Assembly (NCBI GenBank): GCA_023261685.1
Contig: JAHFOM010000001.1
Coordinates: 1 to 42,510 of the forward strand
Direction: 5' to 3'
DNA: 42,510 nt
Source: Candidatus Moraniibacteriota bacterium
GTDB taxonomy: Bacteria; Patescibacteriota; Minisyncoccia; Moranbacterales; UBA1568
Both the position numbers and the translations under genes were made by a program. Numbering within the stretch: position 1 is the stretch's first letter; each line of letters starts with the position of its first letter. Shown piece by piece: positions 7,864 through 15,707 of this stretch. The notes beneath the pieces were generated by a model. That model was not told the origin of the DNA. It did no database searches and worked only from the letters and a program-made list of their open reading frames with translations.

Positions 7864-9558
7864 TTATTGAGTTTTCGGTATGACCGGTACCATCACGAAA
7901 CCATTGCTCGTGACGACGGCACCGGTCGTATCGATGATCTGTTTGGCACGATGTTTGGTACGAAGGACTTTAGCACCCTTCATAGCGTCACACCACCAAC
8001 CCCATGCCTGTGCGTTACCGCCGGCAATAAAGTCGTGATCATAGCCGACACCGACACCGCAAATGCGATGCGGATCAGCTATACCGATGCGGGCGCTCCC
8101 TGACTCAGCTCCAGGTTTTTCGAGGAAATACCCAAGCTGGATGTAAGGATTGAACCATTTGCCTTCGTACAACCATTGGCGTACGCCGGCATTGAAATAG
8201 AGATCAAGCTTGGAAAGCTCATCCGTATCTTCAATCGGTCTTCCTTGCCAGGAATGCGAAACGTCTCTGGAGAAGGGAAACATCAGCGTCCCGAACACTT
8301 GTGTTTCAGGAAACCATTTTTCCCCTGCCATCCTCCGCTTATAGTTGTTATAAGAGAGAGACGGACCAAACATCCCGAATTCCCGATCGCTTTCGTAGTC
8401 GCCCTGTGTGAACGACTCATCCAGCTTCCCGACGAGGAGTTTGACTTCGCTGTCCCACCCATAATCGGAGATATACTCATAGCCAGGTCCAATGGTCAAA
8501 AACTTACCCTTGAACTTGCCATCACCGCTGTTAACTTTACCATTCCACCACGAGTTCTGTGTGCCTATGCCGACACCGTGAGTCCCGTGTTCTCCGCGCC
8601 AGGTACAGTACACAGCCGCGGAGAAAAATGTGGAATGTGCGTCGTTGCCAGAATGCTTGGGTTGGTGCTCCTGTCCGATGACCAGTTTGGGATCAATCGG
8701 ACAACGTTTGGATTTTTCTTCCAAAACAGGTTCTACGGGTATGGGCAGAAGCAAACTGACTTCCGGTACCACAGTCGGAGCCTCGGGTTTAGGGAGAGAA
8801 ACTGGAATGACCCAATTCCCACACCACAGCACCTGAGCAATGACTTTCCCCGTAGAGAGAGTATATTGTCTGGCAGCAATCGCAGTGCCGGGTTTGAGTG
8901 TGCCCCAATCGGCCCGGACTTTGTGCCAGATCTCATTCTTTCCAAATGAGACTGACTCAAAGCGGTCACCGGACACAAACTGCGTCCAGGTGAACTGCTT
9001 CTGCGCTACGAGACCTTTGAGCTCAAGAATCTCTTGAGCCGTCAGTCCGTGCTGTTTCCACGCTGTTTCATTGTCGCCTCGGAAAGGATTGCCACCGACA
9101 ACCTTCCAAGAGCAATACCCTTGTGCGTCGCGCTGGCAGTCCTTCTTTTTCTCTAGGACCGTATTACGAGCAGTCAGCGTCAATGTCTTTGCAGAAGCAG
9201 CATTGACCGCCATTGCCACCATGATCTCCTTCTGAGGAGACAGGAGCAATACCTGCCCAACATGGATCCGATTGCAATCCGACAGATTGTTGATCCGGCA
9301 GACAGTCTGCCAACTGCGCGGAGCAATCGTGCTCAATGTTTCTCCCTTACGGACAATATGTGTATCCGTGGGAGTAGCCGGTTGCTGTTTCGCTATCGGT
9401 GATTTTTTCAAAACCACCAGCGACGAGACCTCTGTTTCCTGAGGCGGTAACTCCAATGCTGCGCTCGGCATTATTCTCCGGAGCGGTTCTGCAGACACTG
9501 TTTGGTTCAACAAAGAACCTCCCAGTAGCAGCAGAGCACAGATCAAAAACCTAAACAT
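7864..9558 (-). CDS. Exported LysM-domain protein with barrel-like C-terminal domain
   Basis: 564 residues: a signal peptide (about 1-23, ending TVSA), a linker, a LysM domain at about 68-110 (HIVRKGETLSTIA ... RIHVGQVLLL) expected to bind peptidoglycan or another GlcNAc polymer, a middle region with paired cysteines, and a C-terminal part from about 290 onward. That last part is rich in aromatic residues and glycine in short alternating strands (TIGPGYEYISDYGW, FGPSLSYNNYK, NPYIQLGYFLEK, CGVGVGYDHDF). This resembles outer-membrane-type or autotransporter-like beta-barrel repeats, though I cannot assign a family. An AAGGAGA ribosome-binding site precedes the ATG. It follows the lipoprotein gene and probably shares its transcript. 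The barrel reading is an inference and would be unexpected in a single-membrane cell. Confidence 0.75.
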   Translation of the reverse strand: MFRFLICALLLLGGSLLNQTVSAEPLRRIMPSAALELPPQETEVSSLVVLKKSPIAKQQPATPTDTHIVRKGETLSTIAPRSWQTVCRINNLSDCNRIHVGQVLLLSPQKEIMVAMAVNAASAKTLTLTARNTVLEKKKDCQRDAQGYCSWKVVGGNPFRGDNETAWKQHGLTAQEILELKGLVAQKQFTWTQFVSGDRFESVSFGKNEIWHKVRADWGTLKPGTAIAARQYTLSTGKVIAQVLWCGNWVIPVSLPKPEAPTVVPEVSLLLPIPVEPVLEEKSKRCPIDPKLVIGQEHQPKHSGNDAHSTFFSAAVYCTWRGEHGTHGVGIGTQNSWWNGKVNSGDGKFKGKFLTIGPGYEYISDYGWDSEVKLLVGKLDESFTQGDYESDREFGMFGPSLSYNNYKRRMAGEKWFPETQVFGTLMFPFSRDVSHSWQGRPIEDTDELSKLDLYFNAGVRQWLYEGKWFNPYIQLGYFLEKPGAESGSARIGIADPHRICGVGVGYDHDFIAGGNAQAWGWWCDAMKGAKVLRTKHRAKQIIDTTGAVVTSNGFVMVPVIPKTQ

Positions 9559-9612
9559 CTTTTTTTCTCCTTCCAGAATTTCAGGGAAGGCTCAGAAGAG
9601 ATACCAGCTGAA

Positions 9613-9660
9613 TGAAACAGCGGATACCCCAAGCAGAACCTGGTAGGGATTGCTGTTTCA
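9613..9660 (-). promoter_or_regulatory. Intergenic hairpin between lipoprotein and LysM genes
   Basis: TGAAACAGC (9613-9621) and GCTGTTTCA (9652-9660) are perfect 9-bp complements, and an inner CCA/TGG-type pairing can tighten the loop. No T-run follows, so it is more likely an RNA-processing or stability element than a terminator. Confidence 0.5.
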
Positions 9661-9678
9661 GACTGCATACGTATCTCC

Positions 9679-10524
9679 TCATTTCATACAATCTTCTTTG
9701 GTCACTACACGCACATTTTGAATGGCGGCAAAAGCCAAGCTGATTGTTACCAGTCCCGGCGAGATGGGTGCTATTCCGCAGGATACCAATCGGTCGATAG
9801 GGTTATCGACCTTGGTGAAGCGGGACGCCACAATCTTGGTGTCCGGTCGCCCGGAATACACCACGCCGTTAATCACGAAGCGTCCCGGATCAAAAAGTTT
9901 TTCCAACTCGGAAAAAAATTTTTGACCGTTGGGGTCTTTCCTATCCATCCGCACCACTTGCGTGATCCGCGATGGATGTTGTTGGAAAAATCCCGCTGGA
10001 AGCGTTTTGCTCACCGGAAGAATCATCTGTTCACCGTAGACCGTCATCAGCCACGAGGCGTCAAGCGGAATGATAACCAGATTGCTTCCGACAAAGTTTC
10101 CCTCTGAAGGTAAGAGCACAAAGAAACCGCTGAGCGATGGGTTCAGCACCGCATCAAACATTTCTATGAACTCCCCACCATCGGTATAGCGAAGCGCCCG
10201 AAAGACCACTTTCTCCAAGGGCTTCAATGCTTTTTTTTGCTTGCCGTTCTCATCGGTACCGAGAACAACCTCGTAGACACGGTGCGTGTCCACGAACTCC
10301 TCCGACCAATAGGTCGGCACAGGATCCGGTAGCGCGACATACGCCACTGACAAAGCCTGCACTTGCGATATATCCCCTTTCAGGGTCATCGTGTGCCATG
10401 GCTCCTGGCGACCGATGGGTTCTTTGGCAGTTACTTCAAATCCGGCTTTTTTTCCAATGCTTGCACATCCAGAAAGAAGCACGGCAATGAGAAGCAACGG
10501 TACGTACCAATGCTTTCTCTTCAT
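9679..10524 (-). CDS. Lipoprotein of unknown function
   Basis: 281 residues. The start at 10524 is chosen because it gives a textbook lipoprotein signal (MKRKHWYVPLLLIAVLLSGC, lipobox LLSGC, acylated Cys20) and a GAGGAG ribosome-binding site lies just upstream; a longer frame would run through the leader. The mature protein has several short beta-rich segments and a C-terminal stretch with a cysteine pair (SCGIAP, KEDCMK). No domain is recognised. It is presumably anchored on the outer face of the membrane. The upstream chain-length-determinant-like gene and the downstream LysM gene run in the same direction with structured gaps, suggesting one transcript tuned by RNA processing. Confidence 0.8.
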   Translation of the reverse strand: MKRKHWYVPLLLIAVLLSGCASIGKKAGFEVTAKEPIGRQEPWHTMTLKGDISQVQALSVAYVALPDPVPTYWSEEFVDTHRVYEVVLGTDENGKQKKALKPLEKVVFRALRYTDGGEFIEMFDAVLNPSLSGFFVLLPSEGNFVGSNLVIIPLDASWLMTVYGEQMILPVSKTLPAGFFQQHPSRITQVVRMDRKDPNGQKFFSELEKLFDPGRFVINGVVYSGRPDTKIVASRFTKVDNPIDRLVSCGIAPISPGLVTISLAFAAIQNVRVVTKEDCMK

Positions 10525-10591
10525 CTTCTTCTCCTCTTTGTAAGTTTTTAAAAAACTCTGAAATTCATGAGAAAGATCAGAAACACTGAAC

Positions 10592-10667
10592 CCTCCTCGG
10601 AAGAAAGGGACTTCCTGCAATCACGCAAGCGCCCCTCTCTTCCGAGGAGGCTTTGCTGTAAAGCCTC
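10592..10667 (-). promoter_or_regulatory. Two overlapping, mutually exclusive hairpins
   Basis: Hairpin 1 is GAGGCTTT-gctgt-AAAGCCTC (10647-10667). Hairpin 2 pairs CCTCCTCGGAAGA (10592-10604) with TCTTCCGAGGAGG (10638-10650), a perfect 13-bp stem. They share bases 10647-10650, so they compete, as in attenuators. They lie between the gene ending at 10677 and the lipoprotein start at 10524. Confidence 0.6.
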
Positions 10668-10676
10668 ACTCTACAC

Positions 10677-11351
10677 TTATACCTCGGTACCAAGAATATC
10701 GTTCAAATGAATGGCGTTTGCATGCATGCTTTTTTTTCGTAAAGCTTCATATCTCAGCGTGATAAAAAATCCACTAAGGAAACACCCGGAAAAAAATCCG
10801 GCGAGAATAACTTTTATCATTTCGACGAACGTCGGGTTTTGCTGATTGATCGGACCGGACATCACGCGGATCTCCACGCTCTTTTCATCACCTCCGCGAA
10901 AGAGTGAGTTTTTTTGTGTCAGCACCTCTGCTATTCCGCTGATGACTCGCGAGGCATCACGTTCACGATCGTTTTTGACGGTGATACTGATAATGCCCAG
11001 TTCCAGATTTTTTTTGACACTGACCATCTTGCTCCACGCCTTGAGACGATCTTTCTTATCAAAAGGCAAAAATTCGCTGTTCACCTTGCCCGTCTCGACA
11101 ACCGTATCGATGAAACGCTCGCTGAAGAGCGCTTCGCTCAGCACCTTGCCCAAATACTCGGATGATTTGAACTGGGTATAAAAATCCTGTCCCCCGGCAT
11201 TCGTTTGAACGATGAGGAAATCCATCTCGGATTGAAACGGCTTTTCTATCATCACCAGCGCGAAAAAACTGATCCCGGCGAGCAGAGTCCCTGAAAGGAG
11301 TATGCTGCCTGCCTTTCCCTTTATGAGGGCAAAAAATTGCTGTATTTCCAT
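10677..11351 (-). CDS. Wzz/chain-length-determinant-like membrane protein
   Basis: 224 residues with the architecture of polysaccharide co-polymerases: an N-terminal membrane segment (about 15-36, SILLSGTLLAGISFFALVMI), an extracytoplasmic part of about 130 residues, a short proline-containing stretch (GPINQQNPTF) and a second membrane segment (about 176-198). The N-terminal sequence EIQQFFALIKGKAGSILLSG resembles the Wzz domain. There is no tyrosine kinase domain. It probably helps assemble or export surface glycan, consistent with polysaccharide genes at 3.3-6.6 kb, but the external domain is short for the family. It has a good promoter at 11380-11408 and no obvious Shine-Dalgarno. Confidence 0.65.
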   Translation of the reverse strand: MEIQQFFALIKGKAGSILLSGTLLAGISFFALVMIEKPFQSEMDFLIVQTNAGGQDFYTQFKSSEYLGKVLSEALFSERFIDTVVETGKVNSEFLPFDKKDRLKAWSKMVSVKKNLELGIISITVKNDRERDASRVISGIAEVLTQKNSLFRGGDEKSVEIRVMSGPINQQNPTFVEMIKVILAGFFSGCFLSGFFITLRYEALRKKSMHANAIHLNDILGTEV

Positions 11352-11379
11352 AGGATTCAGTAATAATTTATGACTTCAT

Positions 11380-11408
11380 ATCCTACCAAATAATAAGAAA
11401 AATGTCAA
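11380..11408 (-). promoter_or_regulatory. Sigma-70 promoter of the envelope gene group
   Basis: TTGACA (11403-11408) and TAGGAT (11380-11385) with a 17-bp spacer read toward the Wzz-like gene, the lipoprotein gene and the LysM gene. Confidence 0.75.
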
Positions 11409-11423
11409 GCGCTACCCCATATT

Positions 11424-11450
11424 AAAAATCCCCCGCCAAGAGGGATTTTT
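11424..11450 (-). terminator. Rho-independent terminator of rseP
   Basis: AAAAATCCC (11424-11432) pairs with GGGATTTTT (11442-11450) around a short loop. On the minus strand the second arm ends in T5, suited to stopping rseP transcripts just before the promoter of the next gene. Confidence 0.75.
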
Positions 11451-11474
11451 TAGACTGACTTTTCTTGTCCGGCG

Positions 11475-12626
11475 CTAGGAGAACAGTCCGCTGATTTTTT
11501 CGAGCAGGTGAAATGTAGAGAAATCACGCACGGTGATGACGACCATCAGCAATAGGAGCAGCATAAAACCTATCTGATGGATCATTCCTTCGGTTTTCCG
11601 GCGTATCGGCGACCCTTTGAGTTTCTCGATCAGGATGAAGAGGATGCGTCCGCCATCAAGCGCCGGAATCGGCAAGATATTGATGATGGCGAGATTGATA
11701 GAGAGGAGCGCGGCAAATTGGAGAAGATAGGCGATCCCGAGATCGCTCATCTGCTTGGTGAGATAGACGATGCCGACGGGACCAGTCACATCCACCGGCG
11801 CCCCCGTCCCTGCTCCGAACAAGCCGGCAAGCATCGATCCGAAAGCGCCGAGAATTGCCAGCGTGATGTTATAGGTAGCGACCGCTCCCTGATAGATGGA
11901 TTCATACCACGGATACGACACGGTAGCCGTCTCTGAAAAAGAAATCCCGAGACTTCCCTCGTTCGCCGGGTATTCCGTCCGTGGCATACCAGAAAGAACC
12001 ATTTCTTTGCCAAGCCGATTGATACGCATCTCTAGCATCTGTCCTCTGTGATCCGTGATGATCCCACTCACCTGCTCAAGAGTAGTGATCGGTGCCCCGG
12101 CAATGGTCAAAATCTCATCGCCGAGCTGGAGCCCCATCGCTTCGGCAGGCGTGCCTTTCTTGACTTCAAGGATCTGGATCTTGACATCGGAATACGCTGC
12201 CCGCTGACTCGAATCAATCGGCTGTGGCAAACCCAAAGTGAATACCGTGGTGATCAAGAACCACGCAAACAGCATATTCATCACGACACCCGCGCCGAGC
12301 ACCTTGACTCGCACCCATGCTGATTTTCGGGCAAAGCTGTCCAGATCATCATTTTGCCCGTCTTCGCCCTTGATCCGGACAAATCCGCCGAGCGGCAGCC
12401 AATTGAAAGAGTAAATCGTCTCTTTGACCCCGCCATCTTTACTTCCCCAGATGATTTTGTAGCGTCCCGTCTCCACATTCTTCACCACACCGATCAGACG
12501 TGGCGGAAAGCCAAAACCGAATTCATCTACTTTGATACCGTTTCGTCTCGCCGCGACGAAATGCCCGAGCTCGTGGACGAACACCAAGAGACCCAAGAGA
12601 ACAATGAAAATGAGGATTGTAAGCAT
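11475..12626 (-). CDS. rseP: RseP/site-2-protease family metalloprotease
   Basis: A 383-residue intramembrane zinc protease of family M50B. The HELGH motif (H18, E19, H22) sits in the first membrane segment. A PDZ domain follows around 145-215 (VKKGTPAEAMGLQLGDEILTI). The second zinc-ligand region with NxxPxxxLDGG appears near the C-terminus (NILPIPALDGGRILFI). Family members cut transmembrane regulators such as anti-sigma factors, or clear signal-peptide remnants; the substrate here is unknown. It follows frr with a 98-bp gap that contains a two-armed GATAA/TTATC repeat. No anti-sigma or sigma gene is adjacent. Confidence 0.93.
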   Translation of the reverse strand: MLTILIFIVLLGLLVFVHELGHFVAARRNGIKVDEFGFGFPPRLIGVVKNVETGRYKIIWGSKDGGVKETIYSFNWLPLGGFVRIKGEDGQNDDLDSFARKSAWVRVKVLGAGVVMNMLFAWFLITTVFTLGLPQPIDSSQRAAYSDVKIQILEVKKGTPAEAMGLQLGDEILTIAGAPITTLEQVSGIITDHRGQMLEMRINRLGKEMVLSGMPRTEYPANEGSLGISFSETATVSYPWYESIYQGAVATYNITLAILGAFGSMLAGLFGAGTGAPVDVTGPVGIVYLTKQMSDLGIAYLLQFAALLSINLAIINILPIPALDGGRILFILIEKLKGSPIRRKTEGMIHQIGFMLLLLLMVVITVRDFSTFHLLEKISGLFS

Positions 12627-12630
12627 AGAG

Positions 12631-12720
12631 GTAATAAAGGATAATGGATAAGTGATAGAAGATAATTGATAAAAGAGAGAAGTTTTTTATCCTGCATCTT
12701 TTATCATGTATCATGCATCT
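12631..12720. repeat. Imperfect two-armed repeat of GATAA / TTATC words
   Basis: The frr-rseP gap is almost filled by one arm that iterates GGATAATGGATAAGTGATAG-like words and a second arm that iterates TTATC, ATCATG and GCATCT words. The arms can pair imperfectly in the transcript. No start codon context or frame is supported in it. Confidence 0.5.
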
Positions 12721-12724
12721 CTTC

Positions 12725-13282
12725 TCACACAGTGAGAATCTCTTCCTCTTTCTTTTTGCGGACGGTCTCGAGTTTTTGATTATACTCGTCCACCACCTTC
12801 TGTAGTTCATCCTTACCTAAAAACTTGTCGTCTTCGGCGATAGCGCCCGTCCGCTCCAGTTCCTGAATGTCTTTCCAGATTTCTTCGCGGAGCGTCCGAA
12901 TGACGATTCGACTGTCTTCGAGACGATGATTGAGCAATTTTACCAACTCCTTGCGCCGGTCTTCGGTCAATGCCGGAAGCATAATGCGGATATTCTGCCC
13001 ATCATTACCCGGATTGAGCCCCAAATCGGAATCACGGATGGCCGATTCGATAAACACCAGCCCGCCTTTGTCCCACGGCTGGATGAGAATCTGGCGCGCC
13101 TCAGGAATATTGATGCTCGCAATCTGCTTGAGCGGAGTCTTGACTCCGTAATAGTCCACAAGCAGATTCTCCACCAAACCGGGATTGGCGCGGCCGGTAC
13201 GAATCTTGCTCGCTTCAAGCAGAAAATGCTCCACCGCCTCATCAAAACTTGCTATTTTTTCAGCAATCAACTCTTTTATCAT
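12725..13282 (-). CDS. frr: Ribosome recycling factor
   Basis: 185 residues, the normal length for RRF, which splits post-termination ribosomes with EF-G. Conserved segments include EASKIRTGRANPGLVENLLVDYYG near the N-terminus, INIPEARQILIQPWDKG, SDLGLNPGNDGQNIRIMLPALTEDRRKELVK and the C-terminal helix ending KKKEEEILTV. The family signature (RTGRANP, the basic patch at the tip of domain I) is intact. It lies upstream of rseP in the same direction, so both may be on one transcript. Confidence 0.96.
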   Translation of the reverse strand: MIKELIAEKIASFDEAVEHFLLEASKIRTGRANPGLVENLLVDYYGVKTPLKQIASINIPEARQILIQPWDKGGLVFIESAIRDSDLGLNPGNDGQNIRIMLPALTEDRRKELVKLLNHRLEDSRIVIRTLREEIWKDIQELERTGAIAEDDKFLGKDELQKVVDEYNQKLETVRKKKEEEILTV

Positions 13283-13333
13283 AGGATATTTCTTAACAAT
13301 AACATTTAACGCACCCTAATAGCCAATATACTC

Positions 13334-14464
13334 CTAAAACTTACGTAACGCGAAGTAGAGTATTTCCCGATGATTCGGGTCATATTCGATGACACTCACG
13401 GTGCGATTGATTTCCAGCTGTGTCGTCGCCCATTTCGTTCCGCCATCGACAGACCGGTAGAAAGCGTTTCCGGAAGCGTAGACGATTTCATCCGAATTGG
13501 CGGGGTTGACAGCTATCGCGCGTACCGGAAATTTCTTCGAACTCTCGATGATATCCAAAGCTTCCCACGTCCTGCCGCTGTCGCGACTGCGGAAGACACC
13601 ATTCTTCGCGCCGGTATAGAGCGTGCCTGGACGAGAAACGTCGCTCGCCAAAGCCGTCATACCATCAGGTTTTTGCGAAAGAGCGTCTTTGGATGATGAA
13701 ACACTTCCCGCGTTCTGTCCCTCATAGATGCTTTCGCTTCTTTCGTTGGGCATTCTTGATGTGTATGTTTCCTCTGCCTCGACGTTCCATGTTTTTCCGC
13801 CGTCCGTTGAGATATTGACTCCCTTATCCAAAACGAGCAAGGCTATTTTTTCCGGCGCGCCTCTTTCAAACAAAATTTTTGTCACCGGTCCCTTGGCCAC
13901 TCCGATATTGTCCCACGTCGCACCGCCGTTGGTACTCTTGATAATCACTCCGGCACTGGTCCCAGCATAGAGCACGTCCGAAATGTCGGGACTCGCCCCG
14001 AGCGCGGTGATGACGGTACCCTTGCCCGGCTCGGTATAGATTTCTTTCCAATTCTTCCCTCCGTCGTCAGAGCGATACATCTTGGCTATGTCATTATACA
14101 CGCCGCTGGCATAGATCTGGTCGCTATTGTCACGACCAAAAGTCAGCCCATAGTTTTTCAGCGGCGGAAACACGAGCGGTTCCCAGCGTTCACCGCCGTC
14201 CGTTGTCTTGAAGAGTCCGCTACTGATGGTGCCGATGTAGATGGTTTCCGGATGACGCGGATCAATGACGAGCGACAGCACATCAGCTGAAGATATTTTC
14301 CGCTGCTCATCAACCGTCACTTTCGGCACGAACGTCGCCCCAGAGTCAAAGGACTTCCAGATACTCCCACCACCAGAAGCTGTCCCCACAGTCGGCAGGT
14401 TGAGACTGCACCCGGACAAGAAGAAAGCCGATACCGAAACCAGAGCTATTTTCCAAAAACGCAT
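13334..14464 (-). CDS. Asp-box (BNR) beta-propeller lipoprotein
   Basis: 376 residues. The N-terminus is a lipoprotein signal with lipobox FLSGC (Cys19). The mature protein has about seven Asp-box turns of the form S-x-D-x-G-x-x-W/F: SFDSGATF, TTDGGERW, SDDGGKNW, STNGGATW, STDGGKTW, SRDSGRTW and SVDGGTKW. This predicts a seven-bladed propeller of the Ycf48/sialidase-like superfamily tethered outside the membrane. Sialidase catalytic residues are not evident, so a binding or scaffold role is more likely. It ends about 50 bp before the start of frr in the same direction; a shared transcript is possible. Confidence 0.85.
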   Translation of the reverse strand: MRFWKIALVSVSAFFLSGCSLNLPTVGTASGGGSIWKSFDSGATFVPKVTVDEQRKISSADVLSLVIDPRHPETIYIGTISSGLFKTTDGGERWEPLVFPPLKNYGLTFGRDNSDQIYASGVYNDIAKMYRSDDGGKNWKEIYTEPGKGTVITALGASPDISDVLYAGTSAGVIIKSTNGGATWDNIGVAKGPVTKILFERGAPEKIALLVLDKGVNISTDGGKTWNVEAEETYTSRMPNERSESIYEGQNAGSVSSSKDALSQKPDGMTALASDVSRPGTLYTGAKNGVFRSRDSGRTWEALDIIESSKKFPVRAIAVNPANSDEIVYASGNAFYRSVDGGTKWATTQLEINRTVSVIEYDPNHREILYFALRKF

Positions 14465-14539
14465 ATTTGTCTCTCAAAAGATATGCTTTTAGTATACCAC
14501 ACCTCTTCATTTTCCCCTTTGGCATTTTTCCCACTGGGG

Positions 14540-14568
14540 TTGACTTTTTCAGAGAAAAGGAGTATAAT
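14540..14568 (+). promoter_or_regulatory. Sigma-70 promoter
   Basis: TTGACT (14540-14545) and TATAAT (14563-14568) with a 17-bp spacer lie 42 bp upstream of the ATG at 14610. Confidence 0.8.
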
Positions 14569-14609
14569 ATAAGAAAGACTTCTTTAACAACCAATCAGAG
14601 GGGTATAGA

Positions 14610-14960
14610 ATGACGTATGAAATTGATGAAGATCTTCTTAGAGAAGTTCTCTACGAAAAAGAATGGGCGGAAGCTATCATCATCAGCGATGATTCGGCTC
14701 TTAAGCGGATAATAAGTATTGTCGGTCAATGGTGGGAGGAAAACAAAAATAATAAAAAATTAGGGAAGTATGCTTTCCCTCGTAAACTCAACTCCACCGT
14801 ACGTGGCGTGCTCTACCACGCTCCAAGGAAGGCTAAAAACCGGTACAAGGATCTCACAAACGCCTATTTTCAGGCAGAGCTGGCAAACAAAAGGGTTCTG
14901 GAAAAAGCCGCCAGAAAGGTGGAAGAAGAAAAGAGACAACCCTCATTTAACTTTGGATGA
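14610..14960 (+). CDS. Small soluble protein of unknown function
   Basis: 116 residues, no signal peptide or membrane segment, rich in Lys, Glu and Asn, and predicted mostly helical, with a C-terminal helix of alternating Lys/Arg and Glu (LEKAARKVEEEKRQ). A GAGGGG ribosome-binding site, a strong promoter and a terminator make it an independent transcription unit. I recognise no domain. The basic central region (HAPRKAKNRYKD) could contact nucleic acid, but that is speculation. Confidence 0.8.
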   Translation: MTYEIDEDLLREVLYEKEWAEAIIISDDSALKRIISIVGQWWEENKNNKKLGKYAFPRKLNSTVRGVLYHAPRKAKNRYKDLTNAYFQAELANKRVLEKAARKVEEEKRQPSFNFG

Positions 14961-14997
14961 TACTATCCACCATCCAAACAGAGATCAAAAATAGAAC

Positions 14998-15026
14998 GCG
15001 CGAGGAAACTTTCTCGCGCTTTTTTC
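14998..15026 (+). terminator. Rho-independent terminator
   Basis: GCGCGAG pairs with CTCGCGC around a short loop, followed by six T residues. It is placed to end the transcript of the gene at 14610-14960. Confidence 0.88.
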
Positions 15027-15035
15027 TTTCCTCTT

Positions 15036-15177
15036 GTTTTCTCAATCAACTATCACTATTTATGCAATTGTGCAAAAAGTGATATGTTGTAAATCACTCC
15101 TCTATTTCAAATATTACTTTTCTTGCAATTGCAAGAAAAGTAATATTTGGTCAAAAAGAATAAACTTTGAGAAAAGA
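15036..15177. repeat. Nested AT-rich inverted repeats around a perfect 42-bp palindrome
   Basis: The gap between 14961 and 15237 has no gene. The outer arms TTTTCTCAA and TTGAGAAAA lie near 15036 and 15167. An ATCACT/AGTGAT pair lies at about 15051-15083. The centre is a perfect palindrome at 15108-15149 with 21-bp arms and no loop. DNA like this can extrude as a cruciform, and as RNA it would be one long hairpin. Confidence 0.8.
15108..15149. repeat. Perfect 42-bp palindrome
   Basis: Checked base by base outward from the centre (15128/15129): 21 consecutive complementary pairs, arm CAAATATTACTTTTCTTGCA plus A. The next pair is T opposite G, where the symmetry ends. Confidence 0.95.
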
Positions 15178-15180
15178 AAA

Positions 15181-15216
15181 AGGCCAGAAGCGATATTTCG
15201 CGACTGGCTCTTTTTT
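15181..15216. terminator. Bidirectional hairpin terminator
   Basis: GCCAG-aa-GCGA pairs with TCGC-ga-CTGGC around a small loop, with A-rich sequence on the left and T8 on the right. It follows the stop at 15238 of the minus-strand gene and also faces transcripts from the left. Confidence 0.75.
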
Positions 15217-15237
15217 TCTTCGTTAGACACGAAATTT

Positions 15238-15594
15238 TTACTCCGTACTTTTTTTGACTTCAGCTTCTACTGCTTCACAGACAACGGGAGTTTTTACGAC
15301 GAATGTTCCCGGTTGCGCCTCGCCATCCACATAGCGGACCTTGAGGTCAACTGTGACTGAGCAGTCCCTGATGCCTTTCAGCGGGATCTGCGACAGATCT
15401 GCTTTTTCAGTAATACTCTTACGAAAGATTGCCTGCGCTCCATATTCTAGAGTAGGAGGTATTAGATACAAGAGCATGCCATATACCATAAGTAGTACCG
15501 GAAACAGAGTGATAGCTTTCTCAAAAAGAGCCCACAAAAAACCACATGTGAAAAGAATAAGCCCCATTAGCAGTAACCATTCAAATACATCCAT
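15238..15594 (-). CDS. Small membrane protein of unknown function
   Basis: 118 residues. The start at 15594 (MDVFEWLLLMGLILF) is supported by a GGAGGA ribosome-binding site; the frame remains open upstream but without translation signals. Two hydrophobic segments (about 5-23 and 29-48) form a hairpin, and the rest is a soluble tail of about 70 residues with three short beta-prone segments (DCSVTVDLKVRYVDG, TFVVKTPVVC). No family is recognised. It has its own promoter, with the repeated element just upstream, the same arrangement as the secreted-protein gene at 6637. Confidence 0.75.
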   Translation of the reverse strand: MDVFEWLLLMGLILFTCGFLWALFEKAITLFPVLLMVYGMLLYLIPPTLEYGAQAIFRKSITEKADLSQIPLKGIRDCSVTVDLKVRYVDGEAQPGTFVVKTPVVCEAVEAEVKKSTE

Positions 15595-15669
15595 CTTTCC
15601 ATCCTCCGTAAAAGCGTGCCAAGATATGATACCTCGGCTCAAGTTGAAGTTGTTAAGGCACTTCAAATG

Positions 15670-15698
15670 ATACTAGCACAAAACAGCCATCCCGTCAA
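15670..15698 (-). promoter_or_regulatory. Sigma-70 promoter next to element copy B (left)
   Basis: TTGACG (15693-15698) and TAGTAT (15670-15675) with a 17-bp spacer drive the small membrane protein gene. The -35 is 9 bp outside the left CTTACAT of element copy B. Confidence 0.75.
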
Positions 15699-15707
15699 TA
15701 CCCGAAG

